From: Plotosus lineatus
Lineage: Eukaryota > Chordata > Actinopteri > Siluriformes > Plotosidae
NCBI GenBank assembly: GCA_024760905.1
Contig: CM045733.1
Location: 13,861,001 to 13,925,000, forward strand
Reading direction: 5' to 3'
Length of the DNA stretch: 64,000 bases
The notes under the pieces were generated by a model. It had not been told where the DNA came from and searched no databases. It worked only from the letters and a program-made list of their open reading frames with translations. Below, piece by piece: positions 42,245 through 53,341 of the stretch; positions within the stretch are counted from its first letter, which is position 1; the number at the start of each line of letters is the position of its first letter. The position numbers and the translations under genes are program-made.

Positions 42245-43320
42245 TCACTAATTGAAGGGGCGTTTTCAAAATAGTAGCAGTGCGGAGTCTCATTAGTGAC
42301 GTCATTCATTCTTTGAAAAACAGGTGCAATTATTGTCCTTATTTAAGGAAGGAAGGCAGTAAATGTAGTACATAAATGTAGCTGGTTATAGAACATTTCT
42401 TTCTGAAATTCTGAGGAAAATGGGTTGTTCCAGACATTGTTCAGAAGAACAGTGCACCTTGATTAAAAAGTAGATTAGATTGTAGAGGGGAAAACATAAA
42501 GAAGTGCGGAAATGAGAGGCTGCTCAGCTAAATGATCACAAATGCTTTAAAATCGCAACCAAAACCTGAAACATGTGGAAGAACGTGAGAAACTTCCATT
42601 CAAATGGATGGAAGAAGAATCAAAATGGCAGGAACTCAACCACCAATGAGCTCCAGGAAGATCAGAGGTCTAAAGTTACCTGTGAGTCCTGTTACAATTA
42701 GAAGATGCCTACATGAAGCCGAGTTATCGGCAAGAAGCCCCGCAATGACCCACTGCTGAAGAAATGATGTGCTGAAGAGGTTGCAATTTACCAAAGAGCA
42801 CATTAACTGGCCTGAAGAAAAATGGAGCAACATTTTGTGGACTGATTAAAGTAAGATTGTTCTTTATGTGTTTAATGGCCGGAGACAGTTTGACAGACGA
42901 GTCCAAACACTGAATTCAAACGCCAGTATGCTGTGAAGATAGTGAAAACTAGCATCATGATATGGAGATGTTGCTCATACTGTGGTGTCGGACCTATTTA
43001 TCACATCCCAGGGATCATGGATCAATTTGAATCCATCAGAACACTTGAAGAAGTCGTGCTGTCTTATGCGGAAGATGAAATGCACTTGAAATGGGTTCCA
43101 ACAAGACAGCGACTCCAAACATGCCAGTAAACGGGCAACATTGTGGTTCCAAACCAACAACATTGACTTTATGGCGTGGCGGTCATATCACCAGACCTTA
43201 ATCCAATAGAAAACTCGTTGGGTGACATCAAAAATACAGAAGATCTGTGGAATGTAGTCCAATCATCCTGGGCTTGAACAACACCTGCTCACAGGTGTCA
43301 AAGGTTGGGTGACTCCATGC
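42245..43320 (+). pseudogene. Tc1-like transposase gene and element, degraded
   Basis: A Tc1/mariner element reading left to right: leader 'tttcaaaatagtagcagtgc', start ATG near 42419 (MGCSRHCSEEQ-like opening with the HTH region), 'GAENHLRNSNG'-type shifts through the middle, and in the frame at 42933-43130 'MIWRCCSYCGVGPIYHIPGI' followed by 'MDQFESIRTLEEVV', the stretch around the second catalytic Asp of the DDE domain. At 43195-43260 'PDLNPIENSLGDIK' carries the third acidic region. Frameshifts and stops occur throughout. A typical intact protein has about 340 residues. The right end runs into a TA array at 43328. Confidence 0.88.
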
Positions 43321-43325
43321 ATAAC

Positions 43326-43327
<2 letters not shown>

Positions 43328-43376
<49 letters not shown>
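43328..43376. repeat. (TA)n microsatellite
   Basis: About 24 TA units. Confidence 0.97.
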
Positions 43377-43384
<8 letters not shown>

Positions 43385-43386
43385 CA

Positions 43387-44408
43387 CACTCATGACTCGG
43401 TTTTACGGACTTCGCTTTAATGGATTTCGAATGCAACGGACAAAATCTGTAGCTTTCGACTAGCCCAGATCATCCAGATGTGGGCCGTTGTTTCCGAAAG
43501 TGACCGCCAGATGACCAGACTGGCTTGAAGAAGTCTCGCACATTTAAATCTATTCATTTAGTTTCAATGCCACATCACTGTGGCGCGAAGCAGAGAGCCA
43601 ATCCTTTCTGTGTGCGGGCGGGTCCAATACCTTGAAACTCTAATTTTATTGGACTCACATGCTGCAATGTTTATGTGACAGGAAGCGCGTCCCAAGTTTT
43701 GGCAATCAGCTGCTCTGCAGGTTGAAATTTTTCCATGTATATCCGTTTGTGTTTGCTTGCCAGCTGTGCTTGGCTTCGTGGAAATGAGCCGATCAAGACG
43801 AGGGAAATTTACCTCTTTACTCAAAATCTGTACCTATAAGGTATCGGACCCACCCACATACTGGCGTACAGAAAGGATTGGCTCTCCGCTGCGCCACAGT
43901 GACGTGGCATTGAAAATGGATGTATAGATTTAAATGCGCGAGATTAATTCATATGTTTTTGTTTTACTTGATGCCGTTTTTGTATTTTTATTTAAATGAT
44001 AGTGAAATTATGTATTTATTATTCTGTTAAGAAAGGCCACCTGATTTATCTGAGAGCCAGATACAGTCATCAAAACAGCCACATCTGGCTCGCGAGCCAT
44101 AGATTCCCAACCCCTAATATATACTGTATATATAAATATAAATATATGGCTCTCAGAGGATTACATTTTAAAATATGTCTTTTTTTTTTTTTTTTGGCTC
44201 TCTTAGTCAAAAAGGTTCCTGACCCCTGATCTTATGGTGTACATTTAAAGAGTATAGGTACAGTATGTACATTTGCAGATTACATAGTGTGCTTAAGTAA
44301 AAGTTTTTCGTGACGTAATCGTTGAAATATATAGAATCGGAAACTTCGGACAATCGGGTACTTCGGACCAGTGTTCTCCCCTATTAGTCCGTTAAAACGA
44401 GGCATGAG
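43387..44408. mobile_element. DNA transposon with terminal and internal inverted repeats
   Basis: The ends are inverted: 'actcatgactcggttttacg' at the left (about 43388) and on minus from 44408 'actcatgcctcgttttaacg'. Inside, a second inverted pair of about 115 bases (43535-43650 and 43838-43950, both containing 'ggagagccaatcctttctgt'-like sequence on one strand) forms a long hairpin. No transposase frame. An hAT-like element is inserted on the right. Confidence 0.6.
44045..44229 (-). mobile_element. hAT-like element remnant nested in the above
   Basis: On minus it starts 'caggggtcaggaaccttttt' with 'gagagccaaaaaaa', and contains 'ggctcgcgagccagatgtgg' and 'tatctggctctcagataaat'. Such termini are typical of hAT-type elements. 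No coding region. Confidence 0.5.
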
Positions 44409-44645
44409 TATATATATTACATTTTGTTTTTCTTTTGCCTTCTTCAAGATCTGTGTCCTCGTGTATTAGTGAGTTATGTTTCTCTGTGTATCTGTGATTC
44501 ACAATGCATATGGCAATGATGTGTGGCTATTGAGGGTGGAAGGGGAAGGGTTGGGTAGTTCATTTGTATGCAGTAGAGGTGACTGCATGCTGGAAACAGG
44601 CACATTCAGAGCATCTTTCCCCTTACATCCAGATCAAGGTCCTGT

Positions 44646-44649
<4 letters not shown>

Positions 44650-44687
<38 letters not shown>

Positions 44688-44706
44688 TCTCTCACTCTCT
44701 CTCTCG

Positions 44707-44769
<63 letters not shown>

Positions 44770-44785
44770 AGTGACTGTGACTGAG

Positions 44786-44833
<48 letters not shown>
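44650..44833. repeat. Compound microsatellite (CT)n-(GT)n-(GA)n
   Basis: CT at 44650-44706, GT at 44709-44766 and GA at 44787-44833. The CT and GA blocks are mutually complementary and could fold back around the GT block. Confidence 0.97.
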
Positions 44834-44841
<8 letters not shown>

Positions 44842-45084
44842 CACTATCATTATGACAAAAAATATTTTATGCTCAGATTTTTCGCATTCATACATATATT
44901 ATAGATTCTATAGTTTTATATTCCACTTTTTCTATGGTGTCCTCAAAAAGTTCTGAACAACAAAATTAATTTATTTATTTTCAATATATTTGAGTTTAAG
45001 ATCATAATACAAATTTTAGAGCGATTTCAGAGATCAAAATTCCAATTCCTTATTTGATAAGTCTAGATGCACTATATTTTTGAT
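44834..45084. other. No recognised gene
   Basis: AT-rich, unclassified. Confidence 0.4.
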
Positions 45085-45400
45085 ATCCTGTATTAATCCC
45101 CCTTGGGAAATTATTTCCTCTGCATTTAACGGAGCCAAAATAAGTGAACACACACACACACACCACACACACTTGGAGCAGTGGGCTGCCATACACTCAT
45201 TGGGGTGCCCAGAGAAAAGTTGGGGATTAGGTGCCTTGCTGAAAGGAGGGCACTTCAGCCATTTATGTGAGGAAAGGGAAGGTGGTGTTCACTCCCCCAC
45301 CGCCACACATTTTTCCTGCTGGTTTCTTGAATCAAACTAGCAACCTTCTGCTCACAAAGCCATGTCTCTGTTCACGAATAGGCTCTGCCTGTCCCAAGCG
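45085..45400 (-). repeat. SINE E, minus strand
   Basis: Left end 'ttgggaaattatttcctctg', CA array at 45149-45172, 'gagcagtgggctgccataca', 'taggtgccttgctgaaagga' and a tRNA-like head near 45340-45395. Confidence 0.7.
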
Positions 45401-45427
45401 TGTATACACATGATCATATTATGTAGT

Positions 45428-45700
45428 TTCCTCTTAAAGTTGGTGCCACAAATTTGAAAACAGACAATTGTGCCGGATGTCTTCATCTGCTGCAAGACTA
45501 CAAATTCCCTTCACTAAAACTAAAAGCTTCAAAGCTGTTCTAGCATGATACCCCACCACCACCCTCCAGGCAAACAGTGAGCTCCATGAAGACATGTCTC
45601 ACCAAAGATGTCATGGGAGAACCTGAATCGCCTGCTCAGAGCACTGACCTCAACACCCTGTTTGTTTGAACACACTTGTAATTCAGGTGCTCAAAAAATT
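45428..45700 (+). mobile_element. Tc1-like internal remnant
   Basis: 'aaagttggtgccacaaattt' and 'caattgtgccggatgtcttc' match the Tc1 piece at 4700-4750; 'gcactgacctcaacaccctg' is the equivalent of 5160. Too decayed for a frame. Confidence 0.6.
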
Positions 45701-45825
45701 TGAACATATGAAGTCCTGGTTTACTTTTTATCCAGGTATGTTATGTTGGTATGAGTACACAGTTACTAGCTCTGCATATCGACTCTTGAGCCTTGGACTT
45801 CAGCTCGAGTAAATGTACCATATTT

Positions 45826-46262
45826 CCCGGATTACGAGTCGAACTTTTTTTCATACTTTGGCTGAAGGTGCGACTTATACTCCAGAGCTTATATGTGAAA
45901 TTATTGCATATAATTCTGTTTGTCATAATAACAAACATAATATCACATAATATCCCACAAGAGGGCACTCTAGGCTTGGGTACCAGTACCTGCTCTTCCA
46001 CCACTGAAGAAATTGCCCCAACATGAAAATCCTATTCTTTGGATTACAAGCTGCAAGTAGTGATATATGCAGCAGAGAATGGTAATCGAGCAGCAGAAAG
46101 AAAGTTTGGAGTGAATGACAAACATGAGGGGCTGGGGAAAAGCAGAGACTATTATTACTGCAATGAAGAAAACAAAAACAAGATAATTGCAGGCTAAAAG
46201 GTAGATGGCCACCGCTAGAAGAATGAGGTTCTTGAAGCAACGTGCGCCTCTACGTCCAGGTC
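45826..46262 (+). mobile_element. Pogo-like element, left copy, non-autonomous
   Basis: The left end 'accatatttcccggattacg' and 'gtgcgacttatactccagag' are typical of a pogo-type family. After 46000 a transposase N-terminal trace appears in shifted frames (a segment encoding 'NRAAERKFGVND'-like helix-turn-helix at about 46085-46120). A related segment follows after 46263, so the element is present as a partial tandem duplicate. Confidence 0.6.
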
Positions 46263-46303
46263 GGAAAATTATTATGATATAATTATGTTTGTCATAATAA
46301 TAA

Positions 46304-46654
46304 CAGGGCAGTGATGGTCTAGTGGTATAAGGCGCTGGATCGCTGATCCAAAGGTTGAGGGTTCGAGTCCCACTCTCCACAAGGTTGTCACTGTCCCCCC
46401 AGTGCAGCTAACTGGGTTATCAAAGGCCGGCCATGTCTCTCACTGTCTATGGTGTGAGGCATGTAAAAGAGCCATTGCTGACTTTCGACAAGAGTAGGCT
46501 GCAAAGCTGTCAGCGTGTTTCCGCCCTGCGATGACCTGGCGAGCTGTCCAGGGTGTACTCTGCCCTTGCCCGAAGTTGGCTGGGATGGGCACCAGCCTCC
46601 CCGTGACCCTAATTAGGATGAAGTGGCTACAGAAAATTAACTGATGATGATGAT
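46304..46654 (+). repeat. SINE A, complete, nested in pogo-like element
   Basis: Head to A tail in good condition ('gaccctaattaggatgaagt' end). The flanking 'ataataataaca' on both sides (about 46292-46303 and 46655-46667) fits a target-site duplication. Confidence 0.88.
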
Positions 46655-47076
46655 GATAATAATAACAAACATAATTTAACATGTTTATTTTTACACTCAC
46701 AACCACAAGAAGGCAACACGAGGGCAAAAAAGTGGAGATTATTATTACTGCAACAAAGAAAACAAAAAAGAGCTAACTGCAGGCTCAAAGCTAATCGCGG
46801 GCAAAAAGCTAGATGGTCACAGCTAGAGTTCGCACATGGCGGTTTGAACAACGTGCAGCAGGGAGAGGCTTGTCAACAGTGCAGTTGTGTCTCCATATCC
46901 AGGTAGTTGTCAAGGAGATGAATATAAATGACTGTGCGTGAAGACTTTCTTGGTGTTATCGCTTCGTCCAACGCAACCGCCTCAATGTCACAAAACTGCC
47001 AGCAGATTTCCAAGCTAAGGTTGGCAGTTTTCATGAAAGGGCGACTTATAGTCCAGTGTGATTTATATATGTTTTT

Positions 47077-47130
47077 CTTCTTCTTCTTCTTCTTCTTCTT
47101 CTTCTTCTTCTTCTTCTTCTTCTTCTTCTT
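47077..47130. repeat. (CTT)n microsatellite
   Basis: 18 uninterrupted units. Confidence 0.97.
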
Positions 47131-47282
47131 TATCATGCATGTTTTAGCCAATGTGACTTGTACTCCAAAACGGTGGAAAGTACAGTATTCAAAAACAAAA
47201 CAAAACAAAAAAAACAACATAAAGATGTATGAATATCAGTCCCCTGAATTCCTCCCTGGTGTGGTTTTTCATACATGTTGAA

Positions 47283-47455
47283 CATTGTAGAGACCCCAGG
47301 GTCAACCCTGAACACGCTGAAGACACAATGTCTCTCATTTGGTCTGAGAACTCCTCAGTGTGCTCTGAAGAAACTGGAGGAAGTGGCTTCTTAGAGGGAT
47401 ATCTGGACCTCACTGTTTAGGCTGCCCAAACCCCCCCCCCCCCTCCCGAGGATAG
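47283..47455 (+). pseudogene. LINE K C-terminal fragment
   Basis: In shifted frames: a 'RDPRVNPEH'-like start, then the equivalents of 'SHLVWE', 'LSVL', 'EETGGSGFLEGYLDLTV' and a Pro run. The order matches the C-terminus at 60573-60830 ('YVSRLVWDRLGVPPGELEEV' through 'LLRLLPPR'). The coding DNA ends in a C run (47427-47441). Confidence 0.65.
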
Positions 47456-47761
47456 ATATGTCTATCCTGACCATAGAACATGCATAAGAAGATGAAGATG
47501 AGTTGAAGACGAATGTGAGTTATTCTCTTAAACTGGTAGCATAAAGTGTGACATTCCCAATCCCTAAATTTCAATGTAGTTCAGCTTATTTTTCTTTATA
47601 CTGGCCACAAATTCAAAAGACAGTGAGACAGCTGTATGCACATAACCTCACTTTTATTATTAACAAACAGGACTAAATCTGTATGGGATACAAAAATCAT
47701 CTTCAAATTCATTCACGTATGTACACCAAATTCATCACATTTGTTTTTGGTGAATAAATTA

Positions 47762-47893
47762 ATTAGCACGCCCTGTGATGGCCTGACGAGCTGTCCAGGG
47801 TGTACCCCGCCCTCGCCCGGAATCAGCTGAGATAGGTGTCAGCCTCACTGTGACTCTCATTAGGATAATGTGGTTCAGAAAATGAATGAATGA
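47762..47893 (+). repeat. A/C-type SINE tail fragment
   Basis: Starts 'agcacgccctgtgatggcct' and ends 'cagaaaatgaatgaatgaat'. Head absent. Confidence 0.75.
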
Positions 47894-47894
47894 A

Positions 47895-48165
47895 TAAAAT
47901 TAGCACTTGACTACCTTTGAAATCGGGAGGTCATGAGTTCAAATCCCACTGAGACCCCCACTTAACCACAAGTGTGCTTCTGTTCACCCAGCAGTATAAA
48001 TGGGTACCAGTAAAAGTATACTGGGAAGGTATCCTGCGATGGACTAGCGTCCCATCCAGGAGGAGTTGAACTCCTGGTCGCTTCATGCTATGGAAACCAG
48101 GGATGATGAGTCACTATGGCTCGGGTGTAAAAAGCCCACGAACTTTACCTTTTACCTGCCTTTGA
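47895..48165 (+). repeat. SINE D copy, 5' truncated
   Basis: 'gaaatcgggaggtcatgagt' (end of head), 'ataaatgggtaccagtaaaa' and 'gatgagtcactatggctcgg' to 'cacgaactttac'. Confidence 0.8.
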
Positions 48166-48338
48166 AATAAATGCACTTCAGGAGGAAACAAGAAAACCGA
48201 GAATTAACAAGGTCTATCTGCCATTTCATTCAAATGACAAATTGTACAGTGAACATTGTAACATGGAACGTCACCCCTCACAGGAAAAATGGGCTGGTTC
48301 CTTAACTGGTGGGGACACCGTTGGTTATGCACAGAACA

Positions 48339-48340
<2 letters not shown>

Positions 48341-48406
<66 letters not shown>
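48341..48406. repeat. (CTAT)n microsatellite
   Basis: 16 tetranucleotide units. Confidence 0.97.
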
Positions 48407-48407
<1 letters not shown>

Positions 48408-48474
48408 CATATCTACATATCCACACACACACACACACACAAACATATATATATATATAAGCTTATACATCCTC

Positions 48475-48585
48475 TGGGTCTGGACTAAGGCCACATGGTT
48501 TCAGGTATGTCCAATCAGGCAATCAGGAAGAGACCCCGGGGTAGACCTAAAACATTCTATAGAGACATTATATGACAATTCTCTG
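48475..48585 (+). pseudogene. LINE K C-terminal fragment
   Basis: 'FQVCPIRQSGRDPGVDLKHS' in one frame parallels 'FRACPTGKRPRGRPRTRWRD' of 60.57-60.83 kb. About 100 bases only. Confidence 0.55.
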
Positions 48586-48595
48586 ACCTGAAACT

Positions 48596-48920
48596 CATTT
48601 ATTTTCGAAACCGCTTAATCCTGATTAGGCTGAGGAATATATCAGCCGACTCTGGGCGAGGGCGGGCTACACCATGGACAGCTCACCTGGCCATCGCAGG
48701 TCCAACACTCAAACAATCATTCATACTCACACTCACACCTAGGGGTGATTTGGAACAGCCAATTAACTGCCTTGCATGGTTTTGGACTGTGGGAGGAAAC
48801 CGGAGTACTCAGAGGAAACCCACGAAAGTCCGGGGAGAACATGACTCCACACAGAAACTTCCAAGCTGGTAATCGAACCTAAGCCCTTCTTGCTGAGGCA
48901 GATGTGCTAACTACTACGCC
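48596..48920 (-). repeat. SINE C, minus strand, with 10-bp target-site duplication
   Basis: Complete from head ('ggtggcgtagtagttagcac' on minus) to tail ('gcggtttcgaaaataaatga'-like end). Flanked by 'acctgaaact' at 48586-48595 and 48921-48930. Confidence 0.9.
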
Positions 48921-48979
48921 ACCTGAAACTGAGCAGATAAATAACTCTCACAGTTCATACCAAACTCTCTTTCTTTAGT

Positions 48980-49173
48980 AAATTTGTGAGGCGCTCCACC
49001 GAAAGTAGGCGCTTCTGACAAGTGATGCATTGTGAGACAAAGCGCTGCTTATCCAGACTTCCAATCTTCCAAGTGAGCAAGTGACGGTTGAGTTCCTCAC
49101 AAATATTCAATGCACACTTGCTCACTTGAAAGATCGGAAGTCCGAATAAGCTCTGTGGAGTGCCTCACATTTG
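48980..49173. mobile_element. Foldback/MITE element with nested inverted repeats
   Basis: Outer arms 48980-48999 and 49155-49173 ('aaatttgtgaggcgctccac' and its near reverse complement), inner arms 49047-49083 and 49115-49151 (37 bases, about 33 matching, containing 'caagtgagcaagtg'). The whole unit folds into a long hairpin. No coding sequence. Confidence 0.75.
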
Positions 49174-49340
49174 TGTTGGCATTTTTTGGTAATTGAGTGG
49201 GAGTGACTGACAGTCTAACATCAGTTTTCTGTTCTTGGACAGCAGGATTAGAATGTTTTAATATTTTTAAGTGCATAATAAATGATGAAAAGTTTAAATA
49301 CTTGAAGAAATATTTTTACGATTGGTTTGACTGTTTAATT

Positions 49341-50350
49341 AACATAACATAACATAACATAACATGAGTGGTGAGAACAGGCCATTCAGCCCAACTAAGC
49401 TCACCATTGTCCTATTCCAAAGTGACTCCAACCTTAAAGACGCACACTCTAACCTTAAAGACGCACTTTTTTTTTTTTTTTCATGACTAGATGGTATCCA
49501 GCACTAGATCAAGTCTGCTTTTGAAGACTTGTAAGGTTTCTGCTTCGACAACGTGGTTAGGCAATCTATTCCACACTGAAATTACCCTCTGCGAGAAAAA
49601 ATATTTCCTAATATTTGTGCTAAATTTACCCTTAAATAACTTCCATTTATGACCCCTAGTTCTACTTACAGAACTTGGCCTAAGTAATCGGGCATAGTTG
49701 ACTTTATTAATCCCCTTAAGATACTTAAAGACCTCAATCAGATCACCTCTAATTCTCCTTTTTGAAGACTGAAAAGGTTTAGGATCCTCAGCCTCTCCTC
49801 ATAGGATTCCTTTTTATACCCGGAATTAGCTTTGTTGCTCTTCTCTGAACTTTTTCGAGAGTCTCGATGTCTTTTTCAAGTATGGTCCCCAGAACTGTAC
49901 ACAATACTCTAAATGTGGTCTAACCAATGTGTTATACAAGAGAAGGACAACATCTTTAGATCTATACTCAATACTCCTGGCTATGTAACCCACCATCCTA
50001 TTTGCCTTTTTACTGCTAACGCACAGTGGCTAGTACCAGTGAGGGACTGGTCAACCATCACACCCAGATCCTTTTCCTGAGAGGAACATTCTAGTTTTAA
50101 ACCTCCCATGAAATACTCCTGTCTAATGTTTTTATTCCCTACATGTAGAACTTTACATTTAGCGACATTGAATTTCATTTGCCATGTATCTGCCCAAATT
50201 CGAAGTCTATCCAAATCGTCCTGAATAACCTTAGTAGACTCCAGACTATTTGCCAAACCGCCCAATTTAGTATCGTCAGCAAATTTCACCAATGTGCTCT
50301 CAATGTCCCTATCAAGGTCATTAATGTAGATGAGGAAGAGCAAGCAATTC
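49341..50350 (-). pseudogene. CR1-like LINE, 3' third
   Basis: On minus from about 50350: 'LIYINDLDRDIESTLVKFADDTKLGG' (motif C with FADD intact), 'DLDRLRIWADTWQMKFNVAKC', 'KVLHVGNKNIRQEYFMGG', 'LECSSQEKDLGVMVDQSL' and 'GTSHCALAVKRQ', then in shifted frames the end that runs 'RSIEYRSKDVVLLLYNTLVR'-like and 'FWGPYLKKDIE'-like. The 3' end (49366) closes in the repeat (ATGTT)n at 49341-49365, typical of fish CR1-type LINEs. The 5' two thirds are missing, as usual for truncated insertions. Confidence 0.88.
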
Positions 50351-50499
50351 TCACAAATCAGTAAAAAATTGCACAATTGGAACACTGAGTACTCTTGACT
50401 CATGCTTGGGCCTATTGTTGTTTTTGAGAACAGTTCAGTGGAGAAATGCTCCAAGCAGCGAAAGACAGAAGGATGAAATACTCCACCACCAAACAAGAA

Positions 50500-51261
50500 A
50501 CAAGGGGGGGGGGGTGTATAACCTGCTCAAGGGAGAATGTGTTGGACAAAAGGGAAAAAAATAAAATAATCGAAGTGAGATGGAACAACTTCCAACATCA
50601 GCCTCTCCTCCACACGTACAATCCACAAACATACACAAACTACACAAACTATACCTTACATAGGTACAGGAAGAAAAATGGCCTGAGCCTGCAGAAATGA
50701 CAATGACAAAAGAACAGAATTTCACTTACTCTTACACCACCCACACTGAACACACGCCCTCACCTCATTCCTAATACACGCGGCACAAAGCAATGCGTCA
50801 GATAGAGAAGAGGTTTATTTCGTGCAAGCACTCTCATCCAGATCCTCATGCAAAATGAAGGATGTAGATTTTCTTTCTATAGAGCTCTCACCACACAAAA
50901 GCACACTCGTCCCCGACACAATAGAGCTCAGCCTCCACAGTCAAACACTTCAACACCCTGCTATACCATCTTCACCACAGAGGGCTTGATCTCATTAAAC
51001 ATGCCTGGAATCAGGTATGGTCTGTTTCAATAATGTTCAAAATGTTTGTGTTTACTACAATAATGGTTTTAAATTATCATTCGTGAAATGTAATACATCC
51101 AGGTTAAATTGCATTTATAATTACAAGAAATATCTTCATCAATATATTATCATGGATAAAGGATATTCATACACTGACGTTATGTTAAGTGAATTGTTAA
51201 GATTAGATTCAATAAAGTTGAAAGGTCTTGGGTATGACATTAGACTCCATCTGCACATGGT
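50500..51261. other. No recognised gene
   Basis: A G run (50503-50514) and CT-poor A-rich stretches; unclassified. The sequence just before 51262 may still be LINE V leader. Confidence 0.4.
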
Positions 51262-51529
51262 AGAGAGGTAGCACCTTCCCCCAGAAAGGGTCCTCTGGCA
51301 AAAGGACACGTCCCCCTGTCAGAACTGGTCCTCCTACTATGAGTGGCACTGTTTGTGTTGCCTTAGCCTTGCCAGCACACAAACTAGGAGAAGGATAAAC
51401 TCTAACTTCAAACCACCCACTGCCTTGTAGATTATGCTCTGGCTAAGGGCAAAAGCTGAGAGGAGGTACTCTGAGAAAACCACTTGACGTGGAGCGGCAC
51501 CCCTCAAGGTTATAGCCTATAGTCTCCTT

Positions 51530-52390
51530 ATGGAAGCCACAGAAAAAAAAACGCAAAGCCCTATGAGAAAGCACATCGAGCCCCTCAGGATTGGTGTTTC
51601 TCCTGATGCTACTGGGAAAGAGAGAGTCTGTAGAATACGGTCAAAACCTGAAAATGACGGAGCTGACTCAAACCTGATTAGGAGCCCAGCACCTGATGTG
51701 GCAACAACTCATTCTACAAACAATCTTCGGTGGATAAATGTTGCCACATGGAATGTTTGCACAATGCGTCCAATTAGAGTGATGGAACAAGTCCAAAGAG
51801 AAAGTGAGCATCTCAGAATCGACATTATTGGCGTTTCTGAGGTAAAATGGTCAGGGAGCGGAATGACCAAGGTAAATGGTTGGAGCTTCTACTTCTCTGG
51901 AGGTAATGAACACCAACACTGAGTCATTTTTTGTTTTCGTTTTTGTTTTGGTTTGGTTTTTTTGCATGCCATTTTGAAAGATCAGTAACAATAACTCAAC
52001 CAGTGAACAGAAGAATCATGAAGATTGGGATTAACACAAAACCAAAAGCCAATACATATAATTCAAGTATATATGCCCTCGTCTCACTCATCAGAAGAAG
52101 ATATTGGCAGAGTGTACCAGCACCTGCAAGAAGCAGTTAATCAAGTCCCCCGATCAGATCGCCTCATAGTAATGGGTGACTTCAATGCCAAGCTTGGAAG
52201 AGACACAATACACGGAGCTGTGGCAAATTTGGACTCGGTGAGATAAATGAGAGAGGAGAGAAGTTTTTGGACTGGCTACAAGACAACTCGTTCATCATGG
52301 TGAATACATGCTTCCAACACAGAACTAAGGAACGACACACCTGGACCTCACCAGGTGGACTATGCAAGAACATGATAGACTATATTGCAA
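51530..52390 (+). pseudogene. LINE V endonuclease
   Basis: Frame 51530-51922: 'INVATWNVCTMRPIRVMEQV', 'RIDIIGVSEVKWSGSGMTKV' (catalytic Glu). The sequence then turns T-rich (51930-51965) and resumes in other frames: 'VPRSDRLIVMGDFNAKLGRD' (52145-52205, Asp-Asn), 'NTCFQHRTKERHTWTSPGG' (52305-52360) and 'NMIDYIAIRQRE' (52370-52405). The motif order is complete for an EEP endonuclease of the RTE type. Confidence 0.8.
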
Positions 52391-52439
52391 TCAGGCAGAG
52401 AGAATAGAAGAGAATGCAAAGACTCCGGATCACTGGTGA

Positions 52440-52769
52440 GTGCCGACTGTAGCAGCAACCACCAAATGGTCTGGGCAAAAATTGAAGGAAATTAAATGGA
52501 ATCTGAAGAAAATGCTGAATAAGCTTAAAAACTGGAACTTGGATGCTCTCATACCAGGCAGTTTTGAACAACTGAAAGAAAAAATCAACAAAGCACCAGA
52601 GACCACCTGGAAGACTGCTGCGCAAGTGTATACAAGCATCATGGACAAACAATACCCTAAAATGAGCAATGCAAAAAGGCCATGGATAGACACCCCATGT
52701 CAAAACCTCATTGAAGAGAGAAGACAAAAAAAAAAAAAAGAAAGAACAAAATCAAGGCCTGGAATATAG
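52440..52769 (+). pseudogene. LINE V linker
   Basis: One frame of 109 codons: 'WSGQKLKEIKWNLKKMLNKL', 'ALIPGSFEQLKEKINKAPET' and 'PWIDTPCQNLIEERRQKKKK'. Rich in Lys and Glu, probably helical. Corresponds to the segment between endonuclease and RT in RTE elements. Confidence 0.7.
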
Positions 52770-52866
52770 TTTGCTCTGTAGACAAGTGAAACGTGAATGC
52801 TGACGTGCAAAAAGAAGATGGACAGAAGAAGTTGCACTAGAAGCGGAAGAAGTGGCCAGGGTTATT

Positions 52867-52904
<38 letters not shown>

Positions 52905-53245
52905 ATACAAGCTGATAAGAACACCAATTGGAAAAAAGTACGCACCCAAGACTGGGAATCAAACAAACATGGGAATCTGCTCTATGGAAAAGAAGACATA
53001 GACATCCTCAAAAGGTGACATGAATATACTAAATACCTTTTTAAGAAACCGAGTAACAGAGGAAATAAAGATACCCAGAGGAGAGATAGAACCATTGGTG
53101 ATGAAGGATGAAATCAGGGCTGCTACAAAAAGACTAATAATGGGATGTATTTAAAGCGGAATTACAGTACCTGATTGAAAGATCAGAGGTCCTGATTCAA
53201 CTTGCTTCCTTACGAGATCGGAGGTCTTTATTAATGCACAGCACA

Positions 53246-53339
<94 letters not shown>

Positions 53340-53341
<2 letters not shown>

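Larger units (their letters stand above)
46263..47184 (+). mobile_element. Pogo-like element, right copy, containing SINE A and a CTT array
   Basis: Repeats the interior of the left copy ('ttattattactgcaacaaag', 'aactgcaggctcaaagctaa') and ends 'cttgtactccaaaacggtgg' plus 'aaagtacagta', the inverted partner of the left end at 45826. Interrupted by the SINE A and by (CTT)n at 47077-47130. Confidence 0.55.

Noticed and set aside
48341..48406. CRISPR-like regular repeats
   Set aside because: Simple CTAT tandem repeat without spacers; the genome is eukaryotic.
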